DNA of 64,000 nucleotides. Origin: Chrysogorgia sp. JL179-B06 (lineage: Eukaryota; Cnidaria; Anthozoa; Scleralcyonacea; Chrysogorgiidae). Position 1 is the stretch's first letter; each line of letters starts with the position of its first letter. The position numbers and the translations under genes are program-made. A model generated the notes under the pieces. It did not search any database, was not told the origin of the DNA, and worked only from the letters and a program-made list of their open reading frames with translations. Shown piece after piece: positions 40,425-48,605 of the stretch. The stretch spans positions 616,679-680,678 of the forward strand of contig JAYKKM010000026.1 of the NCBI GenBank assembly GCA_035772405.1, written 5' to 3'.

Positions 40425-40740
40425 GTGTGTATGCTCGCTTGAAAGTCGTACTCTCAAAAAGTGCGAAGCGCTTGAACCCTCCAATGAGCTGTAGTATTTA
40501 TTACTAACCAGCATTGGTGTGCATTCAACCCGCAGTACTCTTGTATATCGCGACTGGTTTAGACTTTATTGTCTGGTCTTCCTCTCTAAAAAAGAGGTTG
40601 ATGTCAGGTGGGACTAGTCCATAGCGACATTTAGCTCACCGCCAGATCTGATCGATCGATTGCTTGTTGTACGTTATGGGTTTTTGGATGTTAGCATGTG
40701 GTGAAAGAGCTAGCTAAAGTATAACACCTAGTTTCACAGG
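40425..40740 (+). ncRNA. possible structured RNA (unidentified)
   Basis: A 300-bp island that is clearly less AT-rich than its surroundings, downstream of the TATA box at 40221, without an open frame. Short stems are visible: AAGTGC-GAA-GCGCTT near 40459, AGAC-TTTATT-GTCT near 40560, CCTCT-CTAAAAA-AGAGG near 40580, and the palindrome GGACTAGTCC near 40612. I compared it from memory with 5S, U1-U6, 7SK and U3 and found no match. Confidence 0.2.
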
Positions 40741-40913
40741 AGTATTTTTTATTTTTACTTTTTTAAGACAAAAATATATACAAAAGCACACACAATATAT
40801 CGAAAGTGCTTGTACATTATGTTACTGGATCTACCTCTATATTAAAGTGTATATTTTGTATATATATATATATATTTTAAAATAAACACATAACAACCCT
40901 CTAGTAATAAATT

Positions 40914-40938
40914 TGGGAAGAATGGGTTATTCTTCCCA
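40914..40938. repeat. perfect 10-bp stem hairpin
   Basis: TGGGAAGAAT pairs perfectly with ATTCTTCCCA around a 5-nt loop. It lies in noncoding AT-rich DNA; a role is unknown. Confidence 0.6.
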
Positions 40939-41095
40939 TTTCCACACACTAGGACAATTCCCACCCTATAAAAATAAAAATATATATCATTTTAAAAAAA
41001 CAACAACCCAAAAATCTTCATCGTATCTTTTTCCCAAAAAAACGGTTTCACTATCAACCAAAGGTGAAGGTCATTCAAGGTGACTAATGCAAAGC

Positions 41096-41305
41096 AAGTA
41101 CTGGCGTCTTTTGCTAGATGGATTTAAAGAGCTGTGATAGAACAGGAACAGAATATTTAGTAACAGATTTTTAGTGTTTCAAATAAATGATAACCAGTAT
41201 TTGTCTGATTATCAATTATTTGAAACACGAAAATTCTGCGACTAAGTTTTCTGTTCCTGTTCCATCACTGCTCTCTAACCCCATCTAGCATCTGCGACAG
41301 CACTT
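41096..41305. repeat. 210-bp imperfect palindrome (foldback/MITE-like)
   Basis: The outer arms AAGTACTGGCG and its near complement pair, then TGCTAGATGG with CCATCTAGCA, GAACAGGAACAGAA with TTCTGTTCCTGTTC, and TAGTGTTTCAAATAA with TTATTTGAAACAC-like sequence. A 15-nt loop lies near 41193. No clear target duplication. It could be a MITE or a terminal structure of Polinton 2. Confidence 0.65.
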
Positions 41306-41398
41306 ATTCAACTCATAATTCAATGCGTTATATAAATTTTTTGTTTTTTATTTTATAAATAAAATAAAAACCGGAAGTCAATCAGCGGGTGAGATACG

Positions 41399-41614
41399 TA
41401 TATAAGAGTGGGTTTTAAAGGGTTTTAAAGAGTATCATGTTTAAGGATTGTGAATATCAAACTCGTGAAAGAACACGTGTAAATATTCAAGGTAAGAATA
41501 TGAATTTGTATGATTTTTAGTCTTTTATTAAAATTTTATAGGGTTATTTTTTCAAGTTTTTCTGAAGTATTATGAATAGTATTGTAATGATCGTATTTTT
41601 ATTTGATTTTTTAG
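41399..41614 (+). promoter_or_regulatory. TATA box and candidate 5' leader with intron
   Basis: TATATAAG at 41399 is followed by an ATG at 41437 and a good donor (CAAG|GTAAGA, GT at 41492). A pyrimidine-rich acceptor TTTTTTAG ends at 41614, directly before the next ATG. The short ATG frame does not continue through the join, so this may be a spliced leader region or chance. Confidence 0.3.
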
Positions 41615-42545
41615 ATGAAAAATCAAGCTAAGAGAAAAAGCGCTTTATCCACTCGACCCATTTTGGAAAGACGTGTGAAAAAAAGAAAAGTGGAAGAAAA
41701 AAAACATTTATTTTTTATATATTTTAAAAGTTGTACCATATTTTCAACGCTTTAGAAATCCAAAGATTGGTTTTATCTATTGGATGTTTGGTCTTTTGAA
41801 TTACTATTGTGGTGAAATTATTGGTTGTTTACAGATTGAAACAGATGTATTTGCAAAATTTTACACGGGATTTTGTTTGTTACGATTAAACGATCCAGTC
41901 GTAAAAGACATGAAACTTTATAAATGTTGGACCGTTGAACAAGGAGGAAAAGCAAAATACATTGTTCCATATATTGACAGTAGTGAAAAATATGTTTTAC
42001 ATAGATATTGTAACGAGCTCATATTATCAAAGAACCCCCGTTTATTATCTTCATTATTTAGTTTAGATAATATCTACTTAGATAGTTTCTATATTACTAT
42101 AACAAGAGCACAATATTTTTATGATGATAATTATCATTTTATGTCCCCTATTGTTTCACCTTCACAGGAAATGAATCGTTTACCGATTCCCTTTGGGGTG
42201 GGTAGAAAATTTATATTTAACATGCTTTATAAAATAGGTAGAGACGTTGAATACCCTCTTTTAATTGATCTTTCGCTTTATTTATTAACTGTTGCACCTT
42301 ATTTTTTATTAGCGTGTCTAGCTAATAATTCTCAAACTTTTAGATATAATATATTTTGCATAGCAGCATGTTTTATTTTTTATTGTCCAAAACATAATCC
42401 TCATGGTAGAATTGAAAATAATAATTTAACGGATATTGATCTTAATCACATTGTATATAATTTTAGTGCTTCTAGTGATAGAAATCATCATTGTAGGTAT
42501 AAAAATTGTAAGCAAAAATCCACTTTTTTTTCGCTAACCCTATAA
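41615..42545 (+). pseudogene. unknown protein with N-terminal nuclear localisation signal, frameshifted
   Basis: An ATG at 41615 opens a basic segment with a classical NLS-like word (RRVKKRKVEEKK). The frame changes at an A8 run near 41700, after which a long frame runs to 42545 (about 280 codons; WMFGLLNYYCGEIIGCLQIE, later a hydrophobic segment YPLLIDLSLYLLTVAPYFLL). No family recognised. The codon after the stop is the ATG of the next frame, in the same phase. Confidence 0.4.
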
Positions 42546-42857
42546 ATGAGTATATTTTTTTATACCCAACTTTTGAGATGTGAAAATTTTTTTGATATAG
42601 TATTTTCTGAAACGCAAATAATTCATTCATTCCCTGTAACTATAGATTCATCTGATACATTTGGAATGAATTATGACAAATATGGGTTAGAATTATTAGA
42701 TTATAATTTATTAACACCCTATTTTAAAATATATTTTGATCAAGCTAATATACATCAATATCTAGAAGCTTATCTGATGGGGTATTTACAAAGATATAAT
42801 TATATTTTTGATTATAGACATTTTAAAATAAAATTATATGATGTTGTGACATTATAG
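42546..42857 (+). CDS. unknown protein
   Basis: 103 aa starting immediately after the TAA of the preceding frame and in the same phase (TAA ATG). It may be an independent gene or the C-terminal part of the upstream one after a nonsense change. Aromatic-rich (NYDKYGLELLDYNLLTPYFK). Its 3' end overlaps the 3' end of the opposite gene by about 35 nt. Confidence 0.4.
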   Translation: MSIFFYTQLLRCENFFDIVFSETQIIHSFPVTIDSSDTFGMNYDKYGLELLDYNLLTPYFKIYFDQANIHQYLEAYLMGYLQRYNYIFDYRHFKIKLYDVVTL

Positions 42858-43223
42858 TAAATAATCTTGTAATAAAAGTGAAACAAAAAGGAAATGTAAA
42901 TAAAGGATTTTCTAATAAAATTGTTTTTTTTGAAGTTTTAAAATCTGTAATTGTTAATCTTGTCCAATATTGAATTAGTTCAATTTCTTTATCCCCAACA
43001 GGTTTTCCATCGAAAAAAAATGAATTAAACAATAAAACGCAATGATATGTCCTGTTTCATAACGTTCCATTTGTTTATAAACCAATTCCATTTGTTGACT
43101 ATCGATTTGTAAAACAATGTTTTTCAACATATTCTCTTGACTTGTAATACATTTTTGTATTAAGGGTTTCAATTTTTTGTATTTAATATTATTTCTTGCA
43201 AGTTCTTCGAGAATGATATCCAT
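42823..43223 (-). pseudogene. unknown helical protein, one frameshift
   Basis: Start ATG at 43223 (MDIILEELARNN). Helical first half (PLIQKCITSQENMLKNIVLQ). The frame shifts near 43025 close to an A8 run and continues to 42823 (FDGKPVGDKEIELIQYW). About 130 codons in total. No family recognised. Confidence 0.4.
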
Positions 43224-43298
43224 TTTTATTTGTAAATAAAAAAAAAATTTCACACACCATACACATATATATATATATATATACAAACGGTTTATTTT

Positions 43299-44249
43299 CT
43301 ATACATTTTTTTTTAAATTCCTTTTTTTAAAAATACTTTCATTACGTGTTTTTTCTATTTTCTTAAATGTTTTCCGATAGTTTCTTTCTAATAATCTAAT
43401 TCCTATTCTATTATTTTTATATACATTAAATTTTCTTATTATTCTATCTTTTTCTCTAAATATAAATTTTAATTGTCTATACGAATCTAAATCTCTAACA
43501 ATGATATCATTATCCTCATCACTATTAATATTTATATACATTACTGTTTCAACACCTGTTAACTTGTGTTTTTTTTTATATATTAATTGTTTTTTAAATT
43601 GTTTGATCCTATCTGGTTCTTCTTCATCTTCAATACATATTTCCTGCAGCATAGGTTGGGGTGGAGATAAATGTATAGCATTTGTTGGTGATGAGGGAGG
43701 AAAAGATGAGATTAACTGTTGCATCAATAGATTGTCAGGAATTAAATTATCAAAGTCAAGGGTGTTTGATAAATCAAATAATGTTGACGCTTCTTCTTGT
43801 ATTGTGAAGTTTTCGCTTGGTGTTTGTAATGGGAGCACGTTTTCTTCGATGATATTTATTGATGGTAAGTCTTTGTCGAGGAACGTTTCGGGAATATTTA
43901 TCGCTGGTACTTGTAAGACATCGACGACAATATGCTTTTGAGGAGGAGGAGGAGGAGGTAGATCGGGTATTGGTATTTCCTCTAGGGGGGTAAGCGGATA
44001 GGGTGATAATGGTCGTGGTGAGGGTGTTGTAGACTCAATGATTCTACAAACATCGGCGATTAATTTTACCTCTTCTTCTTCATCGTCAGACTCTGACTCC
44101 GATGATATATCTGAGATGTAAAGCCCCCACTGCTTTTGTAAAATGTCGTTGCGCCATTTGGGAAAAACTTTTCCCTTTGCCATAGCTCGATGCTGTTTCA
44201 CGCATATTCTTTTCTTCGTCTTTGTACGGGATGTGTTTGGGTTTACCAT
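43299..44249 (-). CDS. acidic and proline-rich protein, possibly a regulator
   Basis: 316 aa, intact. The N-terminus is basic (SRTKTKKRICVKQHRA), followed by a Ser/acidic block typical of CK2 and SUMO-interaction sites (SSESESDDEEEE), a polyproline segment (DLPPPPPPQK) and a long low-complexity middle, then a basic helical C-terminus. This composition suggests a nuclear regulator or activator, but no domain is recognised. A minus-strand TATA-like stretch (TATATATAAG) lies near 44300. Confidence 0.45.
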   Translation of the reverse strand: MVNPNTSRTKTKKRICVKQHRAMAKGKVFPKWRNDILQKQWGLYISDISSESESDDEEEEVKLIADVCRIIESTTPSPRPLSPYPLTPLEEIPIPDLPPPPPPQKHIVVDVLQVPAINIPETFLDKDLPSINIIEENVLPLQTPSENFTIQEEASTLFDLSNTLDFDNLIPDNLLMQQLISSFPPSSPTNAIHLSPPQPMLQEICIEDEEEPDRIKQFKKQLIYKKKHKLTGVETVMYININSDEDNDIIVRDLDSYRQLKFIFREKDRIIRKFNVYKNNRIGIRLLERNYRKTFKKIEKTRNESIFKKRNLKKNV

Positions 44250-44778
44250 GTCTGATCCTAGCCATTTGATTTTAAAAATGTTTGAAAACCGAGGTTCTTA
44301 TATATATTTTATAAAATAGTAAAGTGATTTCATTGGTTTATTTTCAGCATGTTTCATTGGTTTAAAGGGTTAAGGTCTTTCAAGGGTTTTTGAGAGAGGG
44401 TCATATTTTATTTTTAGAAAAATGTTATCCCGATTCGGTCAAGGTCATTAATGGAATGTGAAGTATTTTGTTATTAACATTCACGGTCAAGGTTAAATGT
44501 TGGATTTTTATTTTTAGACTAAAATACGTAGATGTATAATATAAAGTTAAAGACTGTTGTGATTCCATTTCGTTTTTATATTATAAAAATAAAATCTGAA
44601 ACACTATTTTTCGTTAGAACGATGTTGAGTCATGTTGACAGATGTTTTTGTCGTCGGTTATCGGGCAATATCATTTCATAAAATATATTTATTTGTCTGT
44701 GCGAATTCGTGTTGTTATATAAATTTTTGGGTATAAAAGAGAGATACTAAACGTTAAACATCAGTATTTTTGAAAAAG
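44250..44778. promoter_or_regulatory. divergent promoter region with TCAAGGTCA sites
   Basis: The 529 bp between divergent starts hold TCAAGGTCA (44439-44447), a variant TCAAGGTTA (44487-44495), and for the plus-strand gene TATAAAAG at 44735, about 40 bp before its ATG. No coding frame. See the finding on nuclear-receptor-like half-sites. Confidence 0.5.
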
Positions 44779-45213
44779 ATGTATTCGCCAAAGCGAAAGA
44801 CTTGGACTTTTGGTAGTCGTACTAAACAACAGGGTGTTCAAATGCTTATTGCAGCGCGAACTATTGGTACATCATTGTGTGTCTTTAACATGGAAGAAAT
44901 ATCGTCCTTTGAATGTAGTTGCCCCACTGAAAATAGTCGTGGATATCTTCAAGGGAAGGTCATTTTTAAAGATCCGTGTTATGAAGATAAAGTGTGGAAA
45001 TGGCTTTTAATACCCGCAGAAATTTGTAGATCATTTATCGGCGATATATATCACTATGCGGGTCGCACTTATGAGCCTTCAACGCTAATTCAATATGGAC
45101 GTCGACGCGCTTTAACAGGGAAATGTTGGGATGAGGATAGATGCTGTAAATTAGCCGATTATAAGCAGCAGCTTTATTATTCCCGAAAAAAAGACTCAAA
45201 CAACAATGGGTAG
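44779..45213 (+). CDS. unknown cysteine-containing protein
   Basis: 144 aa from the ATG at 44779, 43 bp downstream of a TATA box. N-terminus MYSPKRKTWTFGSRTK is basic; Cys residues occur in FECSCPT and GKCWDEDRCCK. No membrane segment. No family recognised. The intact frame and good promoter make it a likely expressed gene. Confidence 0.5.
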   Translation: MYSPKRKTWTFGSRTKQQGVQMLIAARTIGTSLCVFNMEEISSFECSCPTENSRGYLQGKVIFKDPCYEDKVWKWLLIPAEICRSFIGDIYHYAGRTYEPSTLIQYGRRRALTGKCWDEDRCCKLADYKQQLYYSRKKDSNNNG

Positions 45214-45287
45214 AATAAAAAGACAAATAGTATTTAAAATGATAGTAGATTTTTCTGTACAAAAGGTTTATTATTAAAAAATGTTTT

Positions 45288-45515
45288 TTATTGTCCAAGA
45301 GTTTTTCTTTTTTTTTCTTCTATTACACCGTCCAGACATTGATGCATCAACGCACCCCACGCATCTATTTCTTTAGCCCTTTTTCTTTTGTCGGCCCTTG
45401 TTAGCGGTGCTTGCGGTTCGGTCTCTTCCCTTGGTCTCTCTTTCATGAGGAACACACAAATGTTACCACCATCGTAATATCCCTTCACATCTTTAATCTG
45501 AATTTCCCGATCCAT
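45288..45515 (-). CDS. small charged protein, unknown
   Basis: 75 aa, intact (MDREIQIKDVKGYYDGGNI), rich in K/R/E, with a basic helix (RADKRKRAKEIDAWGALMHQ). Convergent with the 44779 gene. Unknown function. Confidence 0.4.
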   Translation of the reverse strand: MDREIQIKDVKGYYDGGNICVFLMKERPREETEPQAPLTRADKRKRAKEIDAWGALMHQCLDGVIEEKKRKTLGQ

Positions 45516-45636
45516 CTTTTTAATCTTTTCTGGTACTTTTTACGGGTATAACCTTCCTCTATGGGATATGATTGCTTTTAGGGGTGTAGACCCTTGGGTT
45601 GGGTTTTTATATTTGTTTATAGGGAGGGTACAATGA

Positions 45637-45796
45637 TTTTAACCAATGAGCTTTCACGAGTTTAAAATCTACCCAATCATATTTGTTGAAATTGTTTGAT
45701 TGACAGTTGTTGAATTATTTAACCAATCAGCTTTCAATAGCTTAAAATCTAACCAATCATATTTGTTGAAATTTTTTGATTGACGGATTGTTGAAC
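45637..45796. repeat. 80-bp direct repeat with CCAAT boxes
   Basis: Two copies with period 80, sharing TTAACCAAT, GAGCTTTCA-like words, AATCATATTTGTTGAAAT and TTTGATTGAC. Each has two CCAAT boxes. They lie upstream of the 45912 gene, whose TATA-like word TATAAATA is at about 45884. A regulatory role is likely. Confidence 0.6.
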
Positions 45797-45911
45797 ACCA
45801 ATCACAACTTAATACTATTAACCAATCGACAAATTTTGAATAAATGATATAGTTTTATTAGGAGGAAAAATAGTATAAATATTCGGATAAAAACATTTAA
45901 AAAATTTAGTT

Positions 45912-46562
45912 ATGAGTTTATACGATGAGTTAACGCGTTTGGATTGCCCCTATAACTCTATTAAAGATAATTCTTTTTTAAAAGAATCAGCGACCCATTA
46001 TTTGAAAAAAATTACACATGTGATTGATTGTGAAGCTTTTTATTTAAATCATCGATGGATTTATCGCGAGGTATCGGTGATTTGTTTAGAAAATGGATAT
46101 TTTGAATCTTTCCAATGCTACGATTCATCATTACCTGATTTTAAAGATTTGAATTATTTAGAAAGAAAAACTATTATTTGTCAGAAACGTTTACACGGAT
46201 TGTATTATGTGAATAAAAAACAACACAACTATTTGGATCAAAAAGAAATGGTTGATCGACTGAAAGGGATATATGGGTCACACTCTTATGTTTTTGGATA
46301 TAAAGGTGGAACTTTGGAGTCTATATTATGTGCAAAACTTAAGTTATCATGTGTCAATTTGGAACATTTTAATATTGAAAAATATTCTACATTAATTGAA
46401 AAGTATAATATTAAAGAAAAATGCTGTAAATATCATGAAACACAGAATCCTCATTGTTCGTTGTATGAAATAATTTTGTTTAGTGTTCAAATTATGGAAA
46501 AAATAAATAGAGTATGGAAACAACAATATTTTTTATCACTCTATAAAAGTTTGAAACATTGA
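45912..46562 (+). CDS. probable RNase H-fold (DEDD-type) exonuclease
   Basis: 216 aa. HVIDCEAFYLNHRWIYREVS carries a D-x-E first motif, then VFGYKGGTLES, and near the C-terminus CCKYHETQNPHCSLYEIILF with H and C/E. This arrangement resembles transposon-linked invertebrate proteins with a DEDD exonuclease fold. If active it would be a 3'-5' nuclease. Intact frame. Recognition is from memory; a structure prediction could refute it. Confidence 0.45.
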   Translation: MSLYDELTRLDCPYNSIKDNSFLKESATHYLKKITHVIDCEAFYLNHRWIYREVSVICLENGYFESFQCYDSSLPDFKDLNYLERKTIICQKRLHGLYYVNKKQHNYLDQKEMVDRLKGIYGSHSYVFGYKGGTLESILCAKLKLSCVNLEHFNIEKYSTLIEKYNIKEKCCKYHETQNPHCSLYEIILFSVQIMEKINRVWKQQYFLSLYKSLKH

Positions 46563-46584
46563 ACATTAATGTAGTGTTTCAAGA

Positions 46585-47172
46585 ATGGATGTATTGGTCG
46601 GTCAAATGGATCCTTCACGATATACGGATGGGTATATTACATGTAGATATATTTGGGATTTTATCGACAGTTTTAGTTCGAATGAAGATGGAATTGAAGC
46701 GTACCATGTAGTATTGAAGATTTCAGATACCTATGCTTCTATTATTTACAAGATTAAAATATATTTTTATTTGAAAGAAGAAACCGATGGGAGGTGTTTT
46801 TTTGTAATTCAGCTGTTTCAAGATAAAGAAGAAAGACTTGTTCCTGATTGTATATTAAAACATTTTCAATGTTTATTTTCAACGTATATGGAACATAATT
46901 TACTAAACTTCTGTTTTCCTTATTCTAAAGAAACAATTAACGTTTGGTTAAATGACAATTTTCCTGAACAATTTCATTGTTATGATAATCTTACTTCTTA
47001 TTTTATTTTTTGTATATTTAATGATTATCTATATTGGAGACAAAGACCCATTAATTGTGTAGAAATTGCTTGTACAATACGTAGTTTTTATTTGACAGCA
47101 ATGACAAATTTTAACATTCTTAATAATGAAAAATTCACACTTAAACGTTGTGAATTGGTTGATGTAAAATAA
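46585..47172 (+). CDS. unknown protein
   Basis: 195 aa, intact (MDVLVGQMDPSRYTDGYITC), starting 22 bp after the preceding stop. Rich in aromatic residues, no clear domain or membrane segment. Probably expressed with the exonuclease-like gene. Confidence 0.45.
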   Translation: MDVLVGQMDPSRYTDGYITCRYIWDFIDSFSSNEDGIEAYHVVLKISDTYASIIYKIKIYFYLKEETDGRCFFVIQLFQDKEERLVPDCILKHFQCLFSTYMEHNLLNFCFPYSKETINVWLNDNFPEQFHCYDNLTSYFIFCIFNDYLYWRQRPINCVEIACTIRSFYLTAMTNFNILNNEKFTLKRCELVDVK

Positions 47173-47244
47173 AAAAATGGAATAATAAATATTTGTGGTG
47201 ACAAAAAAGAAAAGATAAAGAATATTTTTATTTATTTTTTAATA

Positions 47245-47513
47245 TTAATACATTCTTATTTTCTCTAAATATCCACCATATGTACGATGTCGTGGTTGTA
47301 CTATTCCTCCTTTTTGAGTTTTATTTTTTAGTGTTTTTAAGATTCCAAAACCTTTATTAATTTCGTTGATGATATTTTTACCTAACGCATTAGTTATTTT
47401 AATACCCCCACGTTGTTTTTTAGTTCCTCTAAATCCACCACCTCTTTGTTTTTTTTCCCTTTAAATCCTTTACCTAATAATTTTACATATCTTCTACATC
47501 TCCTACACCCCAT
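47245..47513 (-). pseudogene. basic glycine-rich core-like protein, one frameshift
   Basis: ATG at 47513 opens MGCRRCRRYVKLLGKGFKGK; the frame shifts at an A8 run near 47450 and continues (RGGGFRGTKKQRGGIKITNA) to a stop at 47245-47247. About 88 codons, Lys/Arg/Gly-rich, with GG pairs that would suit an adenain-type protease. A DNA-condensing virion core protein is the likely role, inferred from composition. Confidence 0.4.
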
Positions 47514-47519
47514 TATGAT

Positions 47520-48083
47520 TTATCGTTTTTTTCTTTTCCAATAGTTCGAACCATAATCAGCAAAAATTTCTTCATGGGGTTTTATACGTTTTGAACTTTC
47601 TAAAAAGTATTTATTATTATTTTTTTTATAAGTAAAGTAGGAATTATTTTTATATTTTGATCCTCTTTTTCCATTATTTGCAAAACGAGCTGCAGAATTA
47701 GTACTTAAATCAGAATCCAAACAATTGTTGGGAGTATCACAAATACTATAGTTGGCGTTTACATCTACACCGTATTTTCGATTTAATTCTGTTTGATTTG
47801 TTTTTCGACCCGTGTATTGGATTATTGGTTTTTTTGGATTAAATTGATTTTTCCACGCGAACAATCCCTTTCCAGCATTTGGAATATTTGATTTTTTTAC
47901 ACGTAAGTTATCTTCTTTAGCTAAATGGATCCAACATTTTGGGGTATGAGCGGTACGTTTACGACATCTTATTCTTTTTACAGTATTACTTTTACATTGA
48001 AGAACATCCCGTATACTTTGTGATTTATTAACACCACGTGAGTTATTATTTCGTTTTCTTATCGCTAATTTCGTTCTAACCAT
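47520..48083 (-). CDS. SET-domain protein methyltransferase with H3-tail-like N-terminus
   Basis: 187 aa from the ATG at 48083, intact. A small Cys/His-containing module (CRKRTAHTPKCWIH) is followed by a SET domain: NLRVKKSNIPNAGKGLFAWK, IIQYTGRKTN, the N-x-motif region SAARFANNGKRGSKYKNNSY, and the C-terminal EEIFADYGSNYW. SET enzymes transfer methyl groups to lysine, often on histones. The first residues after Met, VRTKLAIRK, align with histone H3 ARTKQTARK at R2, T3, K4, R8 and K9. This start is preferred because its ATG overlaps the stop of the upstream gene (ATGGTTAG) and no RBS rules apply. An upstream in-frame ATG at 48107 would add eight residues. Confidence 0.8.
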   Translation of the reverse strand: MVRTKLAIRKRNNNSRGVNKSQSIRDVLQCKSNTVKRIRCRKRTAHTPKCWIHLAKEDNLRVKKSNIPNAGKGLFAWKNQFNPKKPIIQYTGRKTNQTELNRKYGVDVNANYSICDTPNNCLDSDLSTNSAARFANNGKRGSKYKNNSYFTYKKNNNKYFLESSKRIKPHEEIFADYGSNYWKRKKR

Positions 48084-48396
48084 AATTAAATATTGTTTTA
48101 ATTCCAAGAAAGGTCGTATTATTTTTTTTAATAAAATTTATAATACACTCAATTTTATATATAATAGATGATGATAATTGATATATATATTTTTTTAAAT
48201 CTTCTAATCTTTCTTGTATTACTAAATAATTAATATAAATGATTTCCTCATTATCTTCTGTAAAATTTAATAGACATTCACGAAATATTTCAGGTGAAAA
48301 TAAAACACAAGCATCATTATCTAAAACTTCATAGGCTATATAAGGTTCGTTATTTTTATTTTTTAAATATAATTCTATATGTATAGTTTCACACAT
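48076..48396 (-). CDS. unknown protein upstream of SET gene
   Basis: 106 aa, intact (MCETIHIELYLKNKNNEPYI). Its stop overlaps the SET gene start by 8 nt. The start is only 14 bp from the divergent start at 48411. No family recognised. Confidence 0.45.
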   Translation of the reverse strand: MCETIHIELYLKNKNNEPYIAYEVLDNDACVLFSPEIFRECLLNFTEDNEEIIYINYLVIQERLEDLKKYIYQLSSSIIYKIECIINFIKKNNTTFLGIKTIFNYG

Positions 48397-48410
48397 TTTT
48401 TTTAGAAAAA

Positions 48411-48605
48411 ATGGGTAATTGGATGGGTACTGGAGATAAACCGTTGGTGTCCCTTAACTGTATTAGTGTAAAAGAGGCAAATCATATTAATATAGGCGAT
48501 CTTGTTGATGGAGAGGAAAACCAAAAAAATAAAAAAACCTCATGTATTTCTTGTTTTAGAAGAAGAAAAGAACAAAACCATGGAGAATCAACAGAAGAAA
48601 TTTAA
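48411..48605 (+). CDS. small protein with predicted N-myristoylation signal
   Basis: 64 aa starting MGNWMGTGDKP, a good candidate for N-myristoylation (Gly2, though residue 6 is Gly rather than Ser/Thr). Later CISCFRRRKE combines Cys and a basic patch, as in palmitoylated membrane-bound proteins. It overlaps the start of the PolB frame by about 25 nt. A membrane-associated role is inferred. Confidence 0.4.
   Translation: MGNWMGTGDKPLVSLNCISVKEANHINIGDLVDGEENQKNKKTSCISCFRRRKEQNHGESTEEI

Noticed and set aside
40455..40500. tRNA or Pol III B box (reverse strand GGTTCAAG)
   Set aside because: No A box, no acceptor or anticodon stem can be folded.
40425..40740. Known snRNA, 5S rRNA, 7SK or U3
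   Set aside because: No recognisable conserved block when compared from memory; kept only as an unidentified candidate.
42975..43286. Upstream extension of the 43223 gene with poly-Tyr/Ile leader
   Set aside because: The leader translates a (TA)n run; the ATG at 43223 gives a normal protein start.
44779..45213. SRTKQQ in the 44779 product as a second H3 mimic
   Set aside because: It is internal (residue about 14), only four residues match, and no N-terminal position is shared with H3.
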